A DNA stretch of 64,000 nucleotides from Chlorella sorokiniana (GCA_025917655.1 CP084619.1:3143001-3207000), one strand, 5' to 3'. Counted from the stretch's first letter, positions 1-11,240 are shown. The notes: generated by a model from the letters alone, not told the origin. Numbers and translations are program-made.

Positions 1-576
1 GGCCAAGGGTCGACGGCAGCCTGTAAGCAGCTCAGGACTGGCAGCAGCTGCATGCTGCCGCGGCGCTGTCCATTATCTATCCTGGTGCTGCCAGTGGTGC
101 TCCTTGGAGCCGCAGCGCCCACCTTGCTCTTCACAACCTCATCCTCAATCATGGACGCTGCCATGATCTGCGACAGGACATCATATCACGACAGTTGCAT
201 CTGGTAGAACGCTGGACTTCGCGACAAACAAGACCCGCTGAAGCTTACCGCGCTGAGGAAGACCCACATCATCCCCAAGCCTTCGATACTTTGCAGCCAG
301 CGCACAAGAACCACACCAATTGCACATGCCAGCAGGTACCAGAACAACCGACGCGCTGTCCGGCTGCATAGGTACGGGTGAACAGGGTGAGGGACTAGCG
401 AGTCAGCGGCACTGGCGGCGGTGCACAAGGCGGGGCAGCCGCGAGCTCCTCAGCAACGTTGCATGGCCCATTTCGCTGTGTCAGATGATTGGGGTACCCT
501 ACCTGAAGTGCAGAAGCGTTTTTTCGCTCGCAATCCACAGGACAAAGCTCCCCACCAGCAAAGGAACGGTATACAT
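1..576 (-). CDS. Partial multi-pass membrane protein, unidentified
   Basis: Three exons can be joined in one frame on the minus strand: 503..576, 249..363 and <1..167. The first ATG is at 574..576. Donors read CAG|GTAGGG and GCG|GTAAGC, and the acceptors end in TATGCAG and TCGCAG. The product begins with two hydrophobic stretches (around MYTVPLLVGSFVLWIASEK and RRLFWYLLACAIGVVLVRW), then a short third hydrophobic segment ending MMWVFLSAIMAAS, followed by a charged hydrophilic tail starting EDEVVKSK. The tail runs off the left edge, so the C-terminus is missing. I do not recognise the family. The intron phases agree with an unbroken reading frame, which is the main argument that this is a gene. 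Additional upstream exons cannot be excluded. Confidence 0.5.
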
Positions 577-1236
577 GACTACTGGTCGTGGCCGACAGGC
601 ACCAGCAGCCTGCTGAGCCGCTGGCGCCCGGCGGCACTGCTGCTGGAAGTGTCCGAGAGCAACTGGCAACCCAACCGGCACCGTGCACAGCTCACACGAT
701 GGCCTGTATGATTGCGGGACCTTGAAATAACATTGGGAGACCTGCTAAAGATGCAGTGCGTCACTTGGCGCTCGCAATGAAAGTCTGAGCTGGCAACTTG
801 TGGCCACATGTGGGAAAACCTTTATTCAGCTAGCGGTGTGTTGGCATGCACACACTGCAGACACAACAGGTCGTCGCTACGTACGTGAGATGGTTGGCAC
901 AGCAGAAAAAGCTTATGTGGGCGACGGAGAAGGGCAGCTTGAAGAGGGCGCCCAAGTGCTAGCTGACCTCGATGGCGATTTGCCAGATGGTGACTCGTCA
1001 CTGCACCCTCTTCCAAAGTGCATGTTGCACATGCGGCAGCCAGCAATCAAAGCGCTTGAGTTTTTCTTCGTTCCTCTTTGCCGAACATCAGTTTACACTC
1101 GATTGATTTCAACAACGTAGCCACAGTAGCTGCAAAGGCACTGACGGCTTGCCCCAGCCTGCATGACGGCGGCGACCGACGTCTCGGCATTGATCAAGTG
1201 CATTTCGCTGTGCTGCCTGATGGTGCAGAGGGTGAC
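577..1236. other. Intergenic, divergent gene starts
   Basis: This lies between the minus-strand membrane-protein start and the plus-strand AAMP start, so it should hold both promoters and 5' leaders. The reading frame of AAMP stays open upstream of its ATG but without another ATG. I see no RNA gene, repeat or transposon. Confidence 0.4.
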
Positions 1237-2818
1237 ATGAGCGATGGAGATGGCGGGGAGGAGGAGGGTGACGACGTAGGAGTGGCAGAGGAGCAGGATG
1301 ACAGCATTCATGCGTTCACCGGTCACACAGGCAAGCCGGCGCGTTGGTTTCTGCGCAGCAATCACGCTCGATGTAGTCCGGGCACCATGCACCTCGTCCA
1401 CATGTACTGCTGTGCGCTGTGCAGGCGGTGTGTATTCGGTGGCGTGGAGCCCCGACAGGCCGATATGGTGGCCACTGGCGGCTCTGACGACCGCGCGTAC
1501 ATCTGGCGGGTTGGGCAGGAGGCGTTTGAGGAGACGGGGGCGCGGTGCTGGAGCTGACGGGGCACACAGACACGGTCGGTGCCCTAGCCTTCAGTGCGGA
1601 TGGCAGCAGCCTGGCTAGCGGCGGCATGGATGGCTGCTTGCGGGTGTGGGAGGTGGCCAGCGGGCGCTGCATCCAGGTGCTGGAGGGCCCCGGCGATGCT
1701 GTGGAGTGGCTCAGCTGGCACCCCAAGGGCAACGTGGTGCTGGCGGGTGCCGCAGACTTCACGGCTTGGATGTGGCTGGCGCAGACGGGGGCCTGCATGC
1801 AGGTGTGCCGCCAGAGGCGCCAGGCTGGGCTAGCTGTGCTGGGCCAGCTGCTGCTGGCGGGCCCTGCTGCGCCGCCGGCAGACCTTGACGCGCTCTCCTT
1901 CACAGGTGTTCTCCGGGCACAGCGGCCCCGTGACCTGCGGCGCTTTCACCCCTGACGGCAAGGCGGTGGTGACGGGCGGCGGCGAGGGCGATGCTTCGCT
2001 ACGGGTTTGGAACCCCAAGACGGGGGCCTGCACGGTGGTGGTGCAGGGGCACCCCTACCACGAGGCTGGCCTGACCAGCCTGGACATCCACCCCGACTCG
2101 ACAGCAGTCATCAGTGGCTCGGAGGATGGCGTACCGCGGGTGGGGCCTGCTGCTGCCGCAGGTCACGGCCCAGCACTGCCTATCACGGCTGCATCCAGGC
2201 TGGGCAGTGCACTGCCTGGCTCCCCCAGCCTGCCAGCCTTTGAGCTGCCATCTGGTGTCATGCAGCGCCCCTTCCCGTCGTGCTTGTGTGCAGGTGGTGA
2301 ACATCCAGAGCGGGCGCGTTGTGGCGTCGCTGGCCGGCCACGACGATGACACGAGCGTCGAGGCGGTGGCCTTCTCGCGCCACCTGCCACACGTGGCCAT
2401 GAGCGCAGGCATGGACGGCAAGCTGGTGCTCTGGGACCTGGCGGCGGCAGTGGCCAGCACAAGAGCCACCTGCGAGCACCCTAACGTGCGCATCATGGCC
2501 CATGCAGCCTTAACCTGCTTCCGCCCCAGCCGGGCTGGCTCTGCTGCACATGTCCAGCCAGTACGCACAGCATTTGCTTGCCTGTGACCCATGCAGGGCG
2601 TGACTCGCATTGCGCAGCACCCAACGCAGCCGCTGGTCTTCACTGGCTGCTTGGATGGCGGCGTGCGCTGCTGGGACACGCGCACCGGCGGCTGCGTGAA
2701 GCATTGGCGTGGCCATGTGGACGCTGTGCAGGACCTGGCAGTAAGCCCCGATGGCAACATGGTGCTGGCAGGCAGTGAGGACGAGACTGCGCGGGTCTTC
2801 TCGCTCCTCCACGACTGA
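1237..2818 (+). CDS. AAMP: AAMP-type WD40 repeat protein (Sqt1-like)
   Basis: This is a homologue of angio-associated migratory cell protein (AAMP), the family that includes yeast Sqt1, a chaperone of ribosomal protein uL16. Exons: 1237..1330, 1425..1802, 1906..2139, 2294..2485, 2597..2818. After an acidic N-terminus (MSDGDGGEEEGDDVG) come WD40 blades: DDSIHAFTGHT, VYSVAWSP, DMVATGGSDDRAYIWR, LELTGHTDTVGALAFS, EWLSWHPKGNVVLAG, VFSGHSGPVTCGAFTPDG, LTSLDIHPDSTAVISGSEDG, VEAVAFSRHLPHVAMSAGMD and a final VFTGCLDGGVRCWDTRTGG blade. The order and spacing follow AAMP closely. Intron 1 is GC-AG. Two one-base frame breaks (about 1450-1462 and 1535-1547, the latter in a G run) interrupt exon 2 but conserved sequence continues on both sides, so they look like sequence errors. 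The ATG chosen is the first in frame before the acidic stretch. Confidence 0.88.
1331..1424 (+). other. GC-AG intron 1 of AAMP
   Basis: The donor reads CACACAG|GCAAGCC and the acceptor GTGCAG|GCGG. Joining them gives GHTG-GVYSVAWSP, the expected first WD40 blade. No GT donor nearby keeps this frame. Confidence 0.65.
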
Positions 2819-3824
2819 TTCCCCCACCCACCCCTCCCCCACCTCTGTGGATGCTGTCGACGGTTTGGCGGTCGGTCCATAGCTGCTAATGCTGGAATGG
2901 GCAGCTGGCTGCTTGAGCAAGGCTGCCAGCACATGTCCAGTTGACCGCTGTTTTGTGAGAGACAGTAAAACAACAAGTCACGTTCAGTGGCCACCCCAGT
3001 TTGGCAGGCACAACTCTGCACCCCATGGGATGATCAAAGACGTGCGCCGGTGCTTCAGCTTGTTTTTTGTGCATAGAGAACAAGTAACGAGGAGGATGAA
3101 CGCGTCGTAGACGTTTTCGCGTCGCATCAAAGCGACTGCTTCATGCGGTGGAGGTAAGCGGACGGGGTGGGATGATGACATGAGCGATGGGTCAAAAAGA
3201 CCACACTTGTCCGCTTCTTTTGTATTGTGAAGCTTTCAAGCCTGAGCGAGCAACGGAACCCACCCTTCTCCAGCTCTCCGCTCGATGTTCACGGGGGAAT
3301 GTGCTTGAAGCACCTCAGTGGAGGTCGTGGTTGTCCCCCATCTCTAGGCGGACGTCCCCAGGTAAATCGAGAGCGGTGAAGTCTGGTGCACTCGTGGGCG
3401 ATGCCCACATTTTCGCGGCACTTCTGCTCTTCCTGCCTTCCGGCGTTTCGTTTCTCACAACCCGGCCCAATGTGCGTGCCTCTACGGTCCGGTTGTGGCG
3501 GAAGTGCCAACCTTGAGTGTGCCGCCGGCGGCCGCTGCCGTCAACCCCTCCCCCGCAGGACGCCGTGCGCAAGTCTGGCGGCGGTCGCGCTTGATACACG
3601 CTCAATCTAGCTTGCCTCTTACAGCGAGCGTGTACAATACCCTAGAGCGCGATTCCCTGGAACTGTCCATTTTATGCGCAACACCATTTTATTGCACTGC
3701 CTGCTGACGCACTGCTGATCTTTCGGGTTTGGCGCCACCGGCTCCCCACCTCAGCCACCCCTCTCCACGCTGCCACACGCTGCGTCCTAGCCTGCTGTAT
3801 CATCGCAGCGCAGCACCTGGGACC
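2819..3824. other. Intergenic: AAMP 3' end and VTC2 leader
   Basis: About 1 kb without a supported gene. It should contain the AAMP 3' UTR and the VTC2 promoter and 5' UTR. Several short open frames exist on both strands, none resembling a known protein. I could not recognise a conserved VTC2 upstream ORF here. Confidence 0.4.
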
Positions 3825-5991
3825 ATGGCTCTCATGATATCCCGCACCCCCACCGTCTACTCGCTGACCCAGCTGGCAGGCGACAGCGACGGCATCGGCG
3901 GGGGCAGCCCGGCCTTGGCCTCCACCCCCTCCTCCAGCCCCAGCCCCAGCCTGCCATCCCCAGCTAAGGGCGCTGTCGCCACGCCCGACAAGGCTGTGCA
4001 TGAGCTGGCGGGCGGCACCTCCCTGCTGCCCCTCTACTCCTTCCCAGCCCACGACGGCTTCCGCGTCAGCGCGTGCGCTCCTTTGGTTCCTTTGGCGACC
4101 TGGCGGCCGCAGCGGTGCCAGACATGGACGACGCGCTCAAGTAGGTCGCCATGTGCGGTGCCTTGAAAGCGCTGCAACCAACGCCTGGTTCCGGGAGTGG
4201 CGCCTTCCACGTCACTCATCATCCCCTGCGCCCCCACACCCCCACCCCCACACCTTCCCCTGCAGCGGTGCCTCAGACGACGAGTCCGCCTCGCTGGACG
4301 GCTCCTCCGACTCGGGGGCCAGCGTGCAGGTGGTGCCACAGCGCAGCGTGCTGGACGCGCTGCTTCTGGGCGAGTGGGAGGACCGCGCGGAGGCGGGCCT
4401 GTTCCGCTACGACGTCACCGCCTGCCCCACCAAGCTGGTCCCCGGCTCCTACGGCTTCATTGCTCAGTGCAACGAGGGCCGCCTGTCCAAGAAGAGGCCC
4501 ACGGAGTTCCGCATCGACCAGGTGCGCTGCGCAGCCAGGGCTGGCGCGAGAAGGAGGACCATGGCGGCCAGTGTGCTGCATGTGTGCAGGCCCGTGGCGG
4601 CCGACATGCGGTGTGCTTGCATTGGCGCCCTGCCGTGCTGGCGCCTGCCTGACGCGCCTGGCCCCGGCTGCACCTGCCCTCCCCCAACCCACTGCCTGGG
4701 CAGGTGGCCCAGGACTTTGACGAGTCGAAGTTCAACTTCAAGAAGGCGCTGCAGCAGGAGGTGCTCTTCATGTTTGAGCCCGCACCTGGGCGCTGCTCCA
4801 AGCCCGCCTTCCGCCCCGCCGCGCTGCCGCGCCCTCCCCCAGCCTCATCTACATCAACGTGTCGCCAATTGAGTACGGCCACGTGCTGCTGGTGCCCCGC
4901 GCCCTGGACAGCCTGCGCCAGCTGGTCACCCCGGATACGCTGCTGCTGGCGCTGCAGTTTGCGCGGGAGGCGGGTGAGTGACTGAGGGTGCCTGGGTTGG
5001 AGGGGGCCACACCGCACCGCACTCGTTGCAGCCTGCGCGCATGCGTGCTTTTGTTGTGTGCTGCTGCAGCAAGTGAGCATCACCAGCATGCGCCACCTGC
5101 TGGCCGCTGAGCTGGCCATCCCAGCCCCACCCTCACGCAGACAACCCCTACTTCCGCCTGGCCTTCAACTCGCTGGGCGCCTACGGCACCATCAACCACC
5201 TCCACTTCCAGGCCTACTACCTGGCCGCACCCTTTGCCATGGAGCGTGCACCCACAGCGCCGCTGGACTCGGTCGCGCTGGGCCTGGCGCCCAAGGGCAG
5301 CGCTGCCGGTATGCTGCAGCCCAGCGGCAAGACGCGGCGGCGCGCTGCAGGGGGCGTGCGCGTGGAGCAGCTGCGTGAGTACCCCGTGCGCACCCTGGTG
5401 TTCGAGGCCGGCGACTCGCTGGCAGAGGTGGGCTTCATGCGGCTTCGCGGGTGCTGGGCAAGGGTGCAGCCGGCGCAGCATGGCGTCGCCAGCCTGCGTG
5501 CTGAGGCAGCCCGCCCACTCCTGGTCTTGGCTCCTTCATCCCACCGCAGGTGGCTGAGCTGGTCGGTGTTGCGTGCCAGCGCCTGACTGCTGCCAATGTG
5601 CCGCACAACCTCTTCATCGCCGACTGCGGCGCCCGCATCTTCCTCTTCCCAAACTGCTTTGCCGAAAAGAAGGCGCGCGGCCAGATCCCTGAAGGTGTGC
5701 TCACGCAGCTGCGCCCTGCACTGCCTCGCGGCTTGATTATCAGATCAATGAAGGTGGTCAAGAACTTGAGCTGCTCAAGTCTGTGTTCCCCCTCCTGCCT
5801 TGCTTGCAGACGTGCTGGAGACGCAGGTGGACCCGGCTGCTTGGGAGATTGCGGGGCACATTGTGCTCAAGCGCCAGCAGGACTACGACGCCGTGACCCA
5901 GGAGGGCGCGTGGCGCCTGCTGGAACTGGCATCCGCCAGCGAGGAGCGGTTCGCAGAGGTTGCGCACCTGGCGCTGGAGGGCTTGCTGTGA
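3825..5991 (+). CDS. VTC2: GDP-L-galactose phosphorylase (VTC2)
   Basis: This enzyme converts GDP-L-galactose to L-galactose 1-phosphate, the committed and rate-controlling step of the plant Smirnoff-Wheeler ascorbate pathway, in cytosol and nucleus. Exons: 3825..4140, 4266..4521, 4704..4973, 5141..5427, 5550..5694, 5810..5991. Family landmarks in order are LDALLLGEWEDRAEAGLFRY, YDVTACPTKLVPGSYGFIAQ, EGRLSKKRPTEFRID, FNFKKALQQEVLF, INVSPIEYGHVLLVPR, NPYFRLAFNSLGAYGTINHL, the HIT-superfamily motif HLHFQ (codons at 5197-5211), NLFIADCGARIFLFPNCFAE and the C-terminal VDPAAWEIAGHIVLKRQQDY. The start is the first ATG of exon 1. A Ser/Pro-rich stretch follows the N-terminus. One-base frame breaks near 4072-4080 and in the C run at 4836-4840 sit inside conserved sequence and look like sequence errors. 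TGTAA lies at 6396. Confidence 0.93.
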
Positions 5992-6684
5992 GCGCGGCTC
6001 GTCAGGGAACCTTCTGTGGGGCTTCCCAAACCAGGAGCCCTTCAGATTTCCCTGTCCTTGCAGCTGCCGTGACCCGCCACCATACAGCTGGCTGCTGGGT
6101 GATGGAAACGCAGCCCCTGGTGGCTCATGGGCCAACTCTCCCATACAACTGGGGTCTGAGCAGCGTGGAGAAGCACCGCCTTAATGAAGACCCCACCCCA
6201 ACCCTCTCCTCCTTCACATTTAAATATTCTTCCAACCTTTCTTTTGTTGTTGAGAAATTTGCATTCCGTGTCGTCAAGCACTTTGTTTGCCTATCCCGCT
6301 GCACACCGGTTCATGCACCATCTGTCCTGCCTCTGTGTTTCGAGGATGGGCGTTTGCCCTGGACCCCTTTCTCCATTTGCCGCTGCGTTTCTTGATGTAA
6401 GACTGCAGTGTCCCCGCAAAAAAGTTGCACTGAACTACTTGAGCAAGAAGGTCTCCAAAACAAAGGCGGAACGAGCGTCAGAAAGCCTGTCATCTGACTG
6501 AAAGCACACGATGTATATCAAAGCAGTGCAGGCCGGCATACGGTGGGGCAGCTCGATTGTGCAGGCCTCCACAGACCCTGGCAGCCGCTTATGCCACGGT
6601 GGGTGCCAGTCGCCCTGAGCCTACACTCAGTTGTCGTGTTAGTGGATCTGGAGTTGGGGACATAAGCAGGAGGGCCGCAGCGCG
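5992..6684. other. Intergenic with VTC2 3' UTR
   Basis: This holds the VTC2 3' UTR, including the TGTAA motif at 6396-6400, and the upstream region of the plastid L18 gene. No further gene is seen. Confidence 0.4.
6396..6400 (+). terminator. Putative TGTAA poly(A) signal, VTC2
   Basis: TGTAA, the usual green-algal polyadenylation motif, lies about 405 nt after the VTC2 stop. The motif is short and could be chance. Confidence 0.35.
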
Positions 6685-7810
6685 ATGCAGGCGACCACGT
6701 TGAAGTTTGCTCCGTTCACCGGGCTGGGCGCCACCCGGAGCCTCAGCGCCCCGTCCATGCAGCCTGCAGCACGCGCAGGTGAGGTTTGGACGGCCCTTTG
6801 TGGCCAATGCGTGACCCCACTCCACAAACGTGGTGGCCCCCAAGCTTGCGCCCTTCCATGCTCTGTCCCAGCAGCCCTGACGCCGAGGTTTTGCGTCGAG
6901 GCGCGTGCGCTGACCCGCCGTGAGTCGGTGGAGAAGCGGCACAAGCGCATCCGCAGCAAGGTGTGGCGGCAGGCCGGCGCTGCTATGCACCCTTCTGTCC
7001 TTCTATGCAGCCCCAACAGGGCCTGGGTCTTGTGCTTGTGAGAAGGGAATGACCAAGAGCAGTGTGCCTCATAAAGTTGTCGCCCTGCACATGTTCGCTT
7101 GGCAGGTGGAGGGCACCACTGAGCGCCCGCGCCTTGCGGTCTTCCGGTCTAACAACCACATCTACGCACAGGTGGGCAGGCTGGGCAGTTGGGAACTCTT
7201 GTCAGCCCTGCCATCAAGTGGCAGCAGACTAGCTGCGCCCTTTCCACTATAACAGTGTAGCAACTGGTCGGCTCTTGTGGGCGGCCGAGCAGGCTTAAAG
7301 TTGGCGGTCTTTGCACCTTGTACCCACGCATTCAAGCCTTCTGCACTCTCCTTCTGGGCAACAGTGCGCTTGGCTCTTGGGTTAGAGGCATTGTGCTCCA
7401 AGCATGACCGTGGGCTGAGGCTGCTGCACACTGTATGCTGCTGCAGGTCATTGACGACACTGTGGGTCACACTCTTGCGGCCATCTCCACACTGAACCCA
7501 GAGATCCGGCAGCAGCTCACCGGCAGCGCCAGCTCCAATGTGGATGCAGCCAAGCTGGTTGGTGCCAAGATCGCAGAGCTTTGCAAGCAGAAGAACATTG
7601 AGAAGGTGTGGGGCTGCTGCCGTCTGAGGGGCTGCCCCAGTCGCAAGCTGTTTTTCGCAGCGCAATGCCCATTTGTTATTGCATCCTTTTAGGGGGCGGA
7701 ACCAGCTTGTTGCATCACTGCAGGTGTCCTTTGATCGCGGCGGCTTCCGGTACCACGGGCGTGTGGAGGCCCTTGCAGATGCAGCGCGGGAAGCCGGGCT
7801 GAGCTTCTGA
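6685..7810 (+). CDS. PRPL18: Plastid 50S ribosomal protein L18 (uL18c)
   Basis: This is a bacterial-type large-subunit protein that binds 5S rRNA in chloroplast ribosomes, encoded in the nucleus. Exons: 6685..6778, 6875..6960, 7106..7171, 7447..7605, 7724..7810. The first exon and the start of the second encode a Ser/Ala/Arg-rich presequence ([19 protein letters not shown]) fitting a transit peptide. The mature part shows the L18 core: [69 protein letters not shown] and the signature [20 protein letters not shown] ending EAGLSF. All five exons join in frame with no break. Total length, about 160 residues, is a bacterial L18 of about 120 plus a transit peptide. TGTAA lies at 8033. Confidence 0.95.
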
Positions 7811-8480
7811 GCGCCTGTTCTCTCTCAACAGTAGCAGCAGCAGCAGCAACCATTTCTCACCTTTATTTAGGAGCATTACCCATGCCACAGATCTTGTGCA
7901 GCACGCCTGGCCAACTGTACAGGCTCGTGTCTGCGTGGTGCTGCCCACAACGCAAGCAAGACATCATCTTGCTGCCACAGTGCGCGAGGTCGATGGTATC
8001 ACCCTGCCAACCCCTGCAGCTTACTTTCTGTCTGTAACAAGGACATACGTCATGCTCAGTGCACTGTCATGTCAAGCCTGACAGTTGTGGATAGCAGAAG
8101 CAGTTGAATCAAGCAAGCGCATCCTTGCACTTGCCAGCTGGCAAACACAGCCGTGCAGCCGGCTGCACGTCCTACACGGCTGTGAGACCTCCAGCCCGTG
8201 ATCATCCAGTGTATACGTGCGAACGCAGCTCTGCTACGGTAGGGACCTGCACCCTGCCTGGGGTTGGGCGCCCGCGCCTCCTCCCATTGTGCTTCCTCCC
8301 ACCTCCCTGTTGTTCCGGGATCACTCGCTGCATCTGCATTCTTCTCTTTCTGTCACTTGCAAGCTTAGAGAGATTAACAAACGACTGACTCGCTTACGAG
8401 CTGTTGTTGGCTCAGGCGAGACCCTCTTTCGTAGCCGAGCCAGCAACCCGTCCTTTGAAGGCTTGCAGCTCTCAGCGCTT
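7811..8480. other. Intergenic with L18 3' UTR
   Basis: This holds the 3' UTR of plastid L18, with TGTAA at 8033-8037, and the upstream region of cysteine dioxygenase. The dioxygenase frame is open upstream to about 8217 but lacks an ATG there. No other gene is seen. Confidence 0.4.
8033..8037 (+). terminator. Putative TGTAA poly(A) signal, plastid L18
   Basis: TGTAA about 220 nt after the L18 stop, on the coding strand. Confidence 0.4.
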
Positions 8481-9763
8481 ATGTCGCCCGCTCTAGCCGA
8501 CGTCCTTCGTGCTGGTGAGGAGGGTCAACCACCTTGTGCCAGCAACCCTGCTGAACTTGTTTGCGGGCTTCCCCATCCTTTGGTGAAGGCACTCAGCGAC
8601 GCAATCATTTGCGACCTTGCAGGAAGTGGCGGCGTTGTCCCGCCTGCCCACGGCAGCTTGGCGGAACAGCTGCGTCGGGGTGCTGGTGCTGCAGCTGAAG
8701 CGGCGCCCGTTTGTCCCAATGCATGGCTGCTGGATCTGTTCCTGCTCATCAACCGAGCTTTTGACGAGGAGCGCCGGCGGGGCTACACCATCAATGCGTA
8801 TCAGCCGCCAGAGTCAACTGCACGGCTGGATGCCGCTGTGCGCAAGGCTGTGCAGGAGTACGTGGTGAACGGGCATCAGGATTGGCGGCAGCTGGCCTGC
8901 TTCAATGCCGAGCATTATGTCAGGCACTTGGTGGAGGAGAATGAGAACTTTGAGATGATTCTCATTTGTTGGGGCAAGGGTCAGCGGTCTCGCGTGCACA
9001 ACCATGCCAACTCGGTGAGCTACTCCGGACTACCACGCTTCCGATGCACGCCCGCCTCGACTGCTGACCAACTGCCTGCTTGGGGCAACCTCCCCTGAAA
9101 CCCTTTGCACATTGTCCCATGCAGCATTGCTGGCTCAACGTGCTCAGTGGAGGCGTGGAGGAGCTGCGGTTTGCAAGCAACGGCACGCCTGTGCATAGCG
9201 AGCCGGCAGTGGCACCCCGCCTGCCGGGCGTCATTGCGTCCACCAGGTGGTGACCCCAGCTGCCTCCTTGCATATGCTCATCTACGACATGCACGCTGCT
9301 CCCTGCCGCGATCAGCTGGGTATGCATCAAGCTAAGCCAAAGCAGCCCTTCCGTGGCACTCACTTGTGCAGTCCATGCCCGCTATTGTTGCACGCCGGGG
9401 CGAACAAAGTAGGCAGGGGTGAAACCGCCTACATGTGCGACCGCCTGGGCCTGCATGCGGTGCGCTGCGATGATGACGCCATTCCAGAGGGCGAGGAGGG
9501 CTGCGTCAGCCTGCACATCTACGCGCCGCCCATCCGCCGCGTGCGGCTGTATGAGCCCCATGAGGACAGGTTGGACAGCCTTGCCCTGTGCTTGTTGAGA
9601 GGCTGTCCTGTTCCGTGTTGGGAAGCGTTTCAGGGCTCAAATTTCTGACATGCTGGCTCCTCACTCAATGCAGAGTAACCACACGGGCCCCGGCTTTGCA
9701 ACCATCCGCGGCGTGGACGAGGAGCACTGGCAGCTTGCCTCCCACATGTCCTCCTCGTTGTAG
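8481..9763 (+). CDS. CDO1: Cysteine dioxygenase (CDO1 type)
   Basis: This non-haem iron cupin oxidises L-cysteine with O2 to cysteine sulfinate, the entry to taurine/hypotaurine and to sulfur catabolism. Exons: 8481..9014, 9125..9246, 9417..9569, 9676..9763. The iron ligands are all visible: two His in SRVHNHANSHCW and one in DRLGLHAVRC. The Cys of NSHCW and the Tyr of VSLHIYAPP occupy the positions of the mammalian Cys93-Tyr157 cofactor crosslink, and the Ser-His of SLHIY is also kept. The C-terminus reads SNHTGPGFATIRGVDEEHW. The N-terminal region of about 80 residues is poorly conserved, and the start is simply the first in-frame ATG. The last acceptor (CAGAG|TAAC) was chosen because it gives a clean frame to the stop. 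The conserved crosslink Cys argues for the eukaryotic type over the bacterial type. Confidence 0.88.
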
Positions 9764-10135
9764 CTGCGCGCATCATCAAGTGTGGCCTTTGGGTCAAGTG
9801 CAGCATGTAGGAAGCCAGGTTTTCCAACCACCAACATCACTCATGAAACAGCTTTTGATAGCCCTCTGCCACCTGTGACAGCATTTTGCGAGCTTTTGAC
9901 GGCCATATCCTTGTTCCTCTTGGTTGTGTGCCGAATGCTGGCCTGCCTACGCCAACAAATTCAATGTACCATCCTTGAAGCCCTGTACCCTGCTGACGCT
10001 GTCCCGCTTTGATAATGAACCCCTGCTGAGCCACTCTATCTTGTGTATAAATTCAAAGCTTTTATGCCTTATGCAAGACATTGCGATGCAACCAACAAAG
10101 CGAGGTCGTTTGCAGCGTTGCCTTCTTGACATGCA
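9764..10135. other. Intergenic between convergent genes
   Basis: The cysteine dioxygenase and the minus-strand coiled-coil gene converge here. Both 3' UTRs must lie in these 372 bp. Nothing else is recognisable. Confidence 0.4.
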
Positions 10136-11240
10136 TCAGGGCAGCATCGAAGCGCCCGTGCACAAGCCCATGGCCAGCGTTGCTTCTTCCTGCGCGCATC
10201 AGCAGCAAGGTGGTGCCTGGGTGCGCAGGAATGCAACTGGGAGCACAGGTATCAGGGCACGCCACGAGTGAAGTCCAGGATTGCAAGGCAGGCCCACCTC
10301 TGCCTTCTCCTTCTCCTTGGTGAGCAGCACACGCAGCTTCTTCTCAATCTCCAGCTGCAAAAGGGGTGGTTATCTAGTGGGAGAAGCGCAGAGGCAGCGC
10401 TGGGGGCAGCGTGTGCCGCCAACCCACCTCTTCCCGCAGCACCATCACGGTCTGCTCCTTTTCAAGCAGCTCCTTCTCCTTCCCCAGCAGGACCAGCTCC
10501 TGCGACAAGAGGCATTCCAGGGTACAGAGCTGAACACGAATTAAATTGAAGCGGGGATGGATAGCACCCTGCCGTGGGAGGCCCTCCGCTGGGGAGTGTC
10601 CCTCACCTTCTCCGCCAGCTCAGCCCGTATCTCTTCAAGCTCCCGGATGCGGCCCTTCTTGCGCTTGCGCGCACGCCGTCGCTCCTCCTCCTCCTGCAAT
10701 CATGACGTGCGCGGAAGGCAGTCAGCACGGCAGAGCAGTGATGGGGTGTGGCACAGAGAAATCGTCGCGCCAGACAAATAGCAGGCCATGGCGTGGCACA
10801 CACGCTCACCTCCAGGAGCTTGGCTGCCGCCTGCTGCTCAAGCTCCTCCGGCGTGAGGGGCACAAGGCTCTTTTCAGTTTGCACATCATCTACTGCTGTG
10901 CCATCAAGGGGCACTCCTGCGCTCTCCTTCTCAGGGGTGGGAGGAGGGCTGTCCTGTGCTGCTGCTCGCCGTGGCGGCCTCGCTGCCGCAAGGCCTGCAC
11001 ACCCACGCACCACAGCTGTGATGAGCTCGGCGCCTATCGGCGAATGCGCAGGAAATAATTCCGATCCTTTATGAGCCCCTTATGAGCACGCTCACCGATC
11101 GCTATGGAAGCGCCAAGCAGGGCTCTCCTGCTAAGCCTGGCCCCGGGTTGTACACCATGTGCATTGCACTGAAAACAGGGTGCTCTAATCCTGCATGCTG
11201 CGGTAACGCTGGCGGGGCTCCTGAGCGCAGGTTGCCGCAT
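10136..11240 (-). CDS. Coiled-coil protein with twin-Arg-like N-terminus
   Basis: Six exons join in frame on the minus strand: 11096..11240, 10810..11033, 10607..10693, 10428..10499, 10298..10354, 10136..10189. The N-terminus is basic and Ala/Ser-rich and then has SRRALLGASIAIG, which resembles the RR-plus-hydrophobic signal of thylakoid twin-arginine substrates. A proline/acidic linker follows, then a long charged helix (EEEERRRARKRKKGRIRELE, ELVLLGKEKELLEKEQ, LEIEKKLRVLLTKEKEKAE) predicted to be a coiled coil, and the short tail ATLAMGLCTGASMLP. The exons of 87, 72 and 57 bp each encode whole heptad-rich segments with phase-0 borders. The family is unknown. A plastid, possibly thylakoid-lumen, location is an inference from the N-terminus only. 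Length is about 212 residues. Confidence 0.68.

Noticed and set aside
3187-3710. Short plus-strand ORFs upstream of VTC2
   Set aside because: None resembles a conserved regulatory peptide that I can recall, and the transcript start is unknown.
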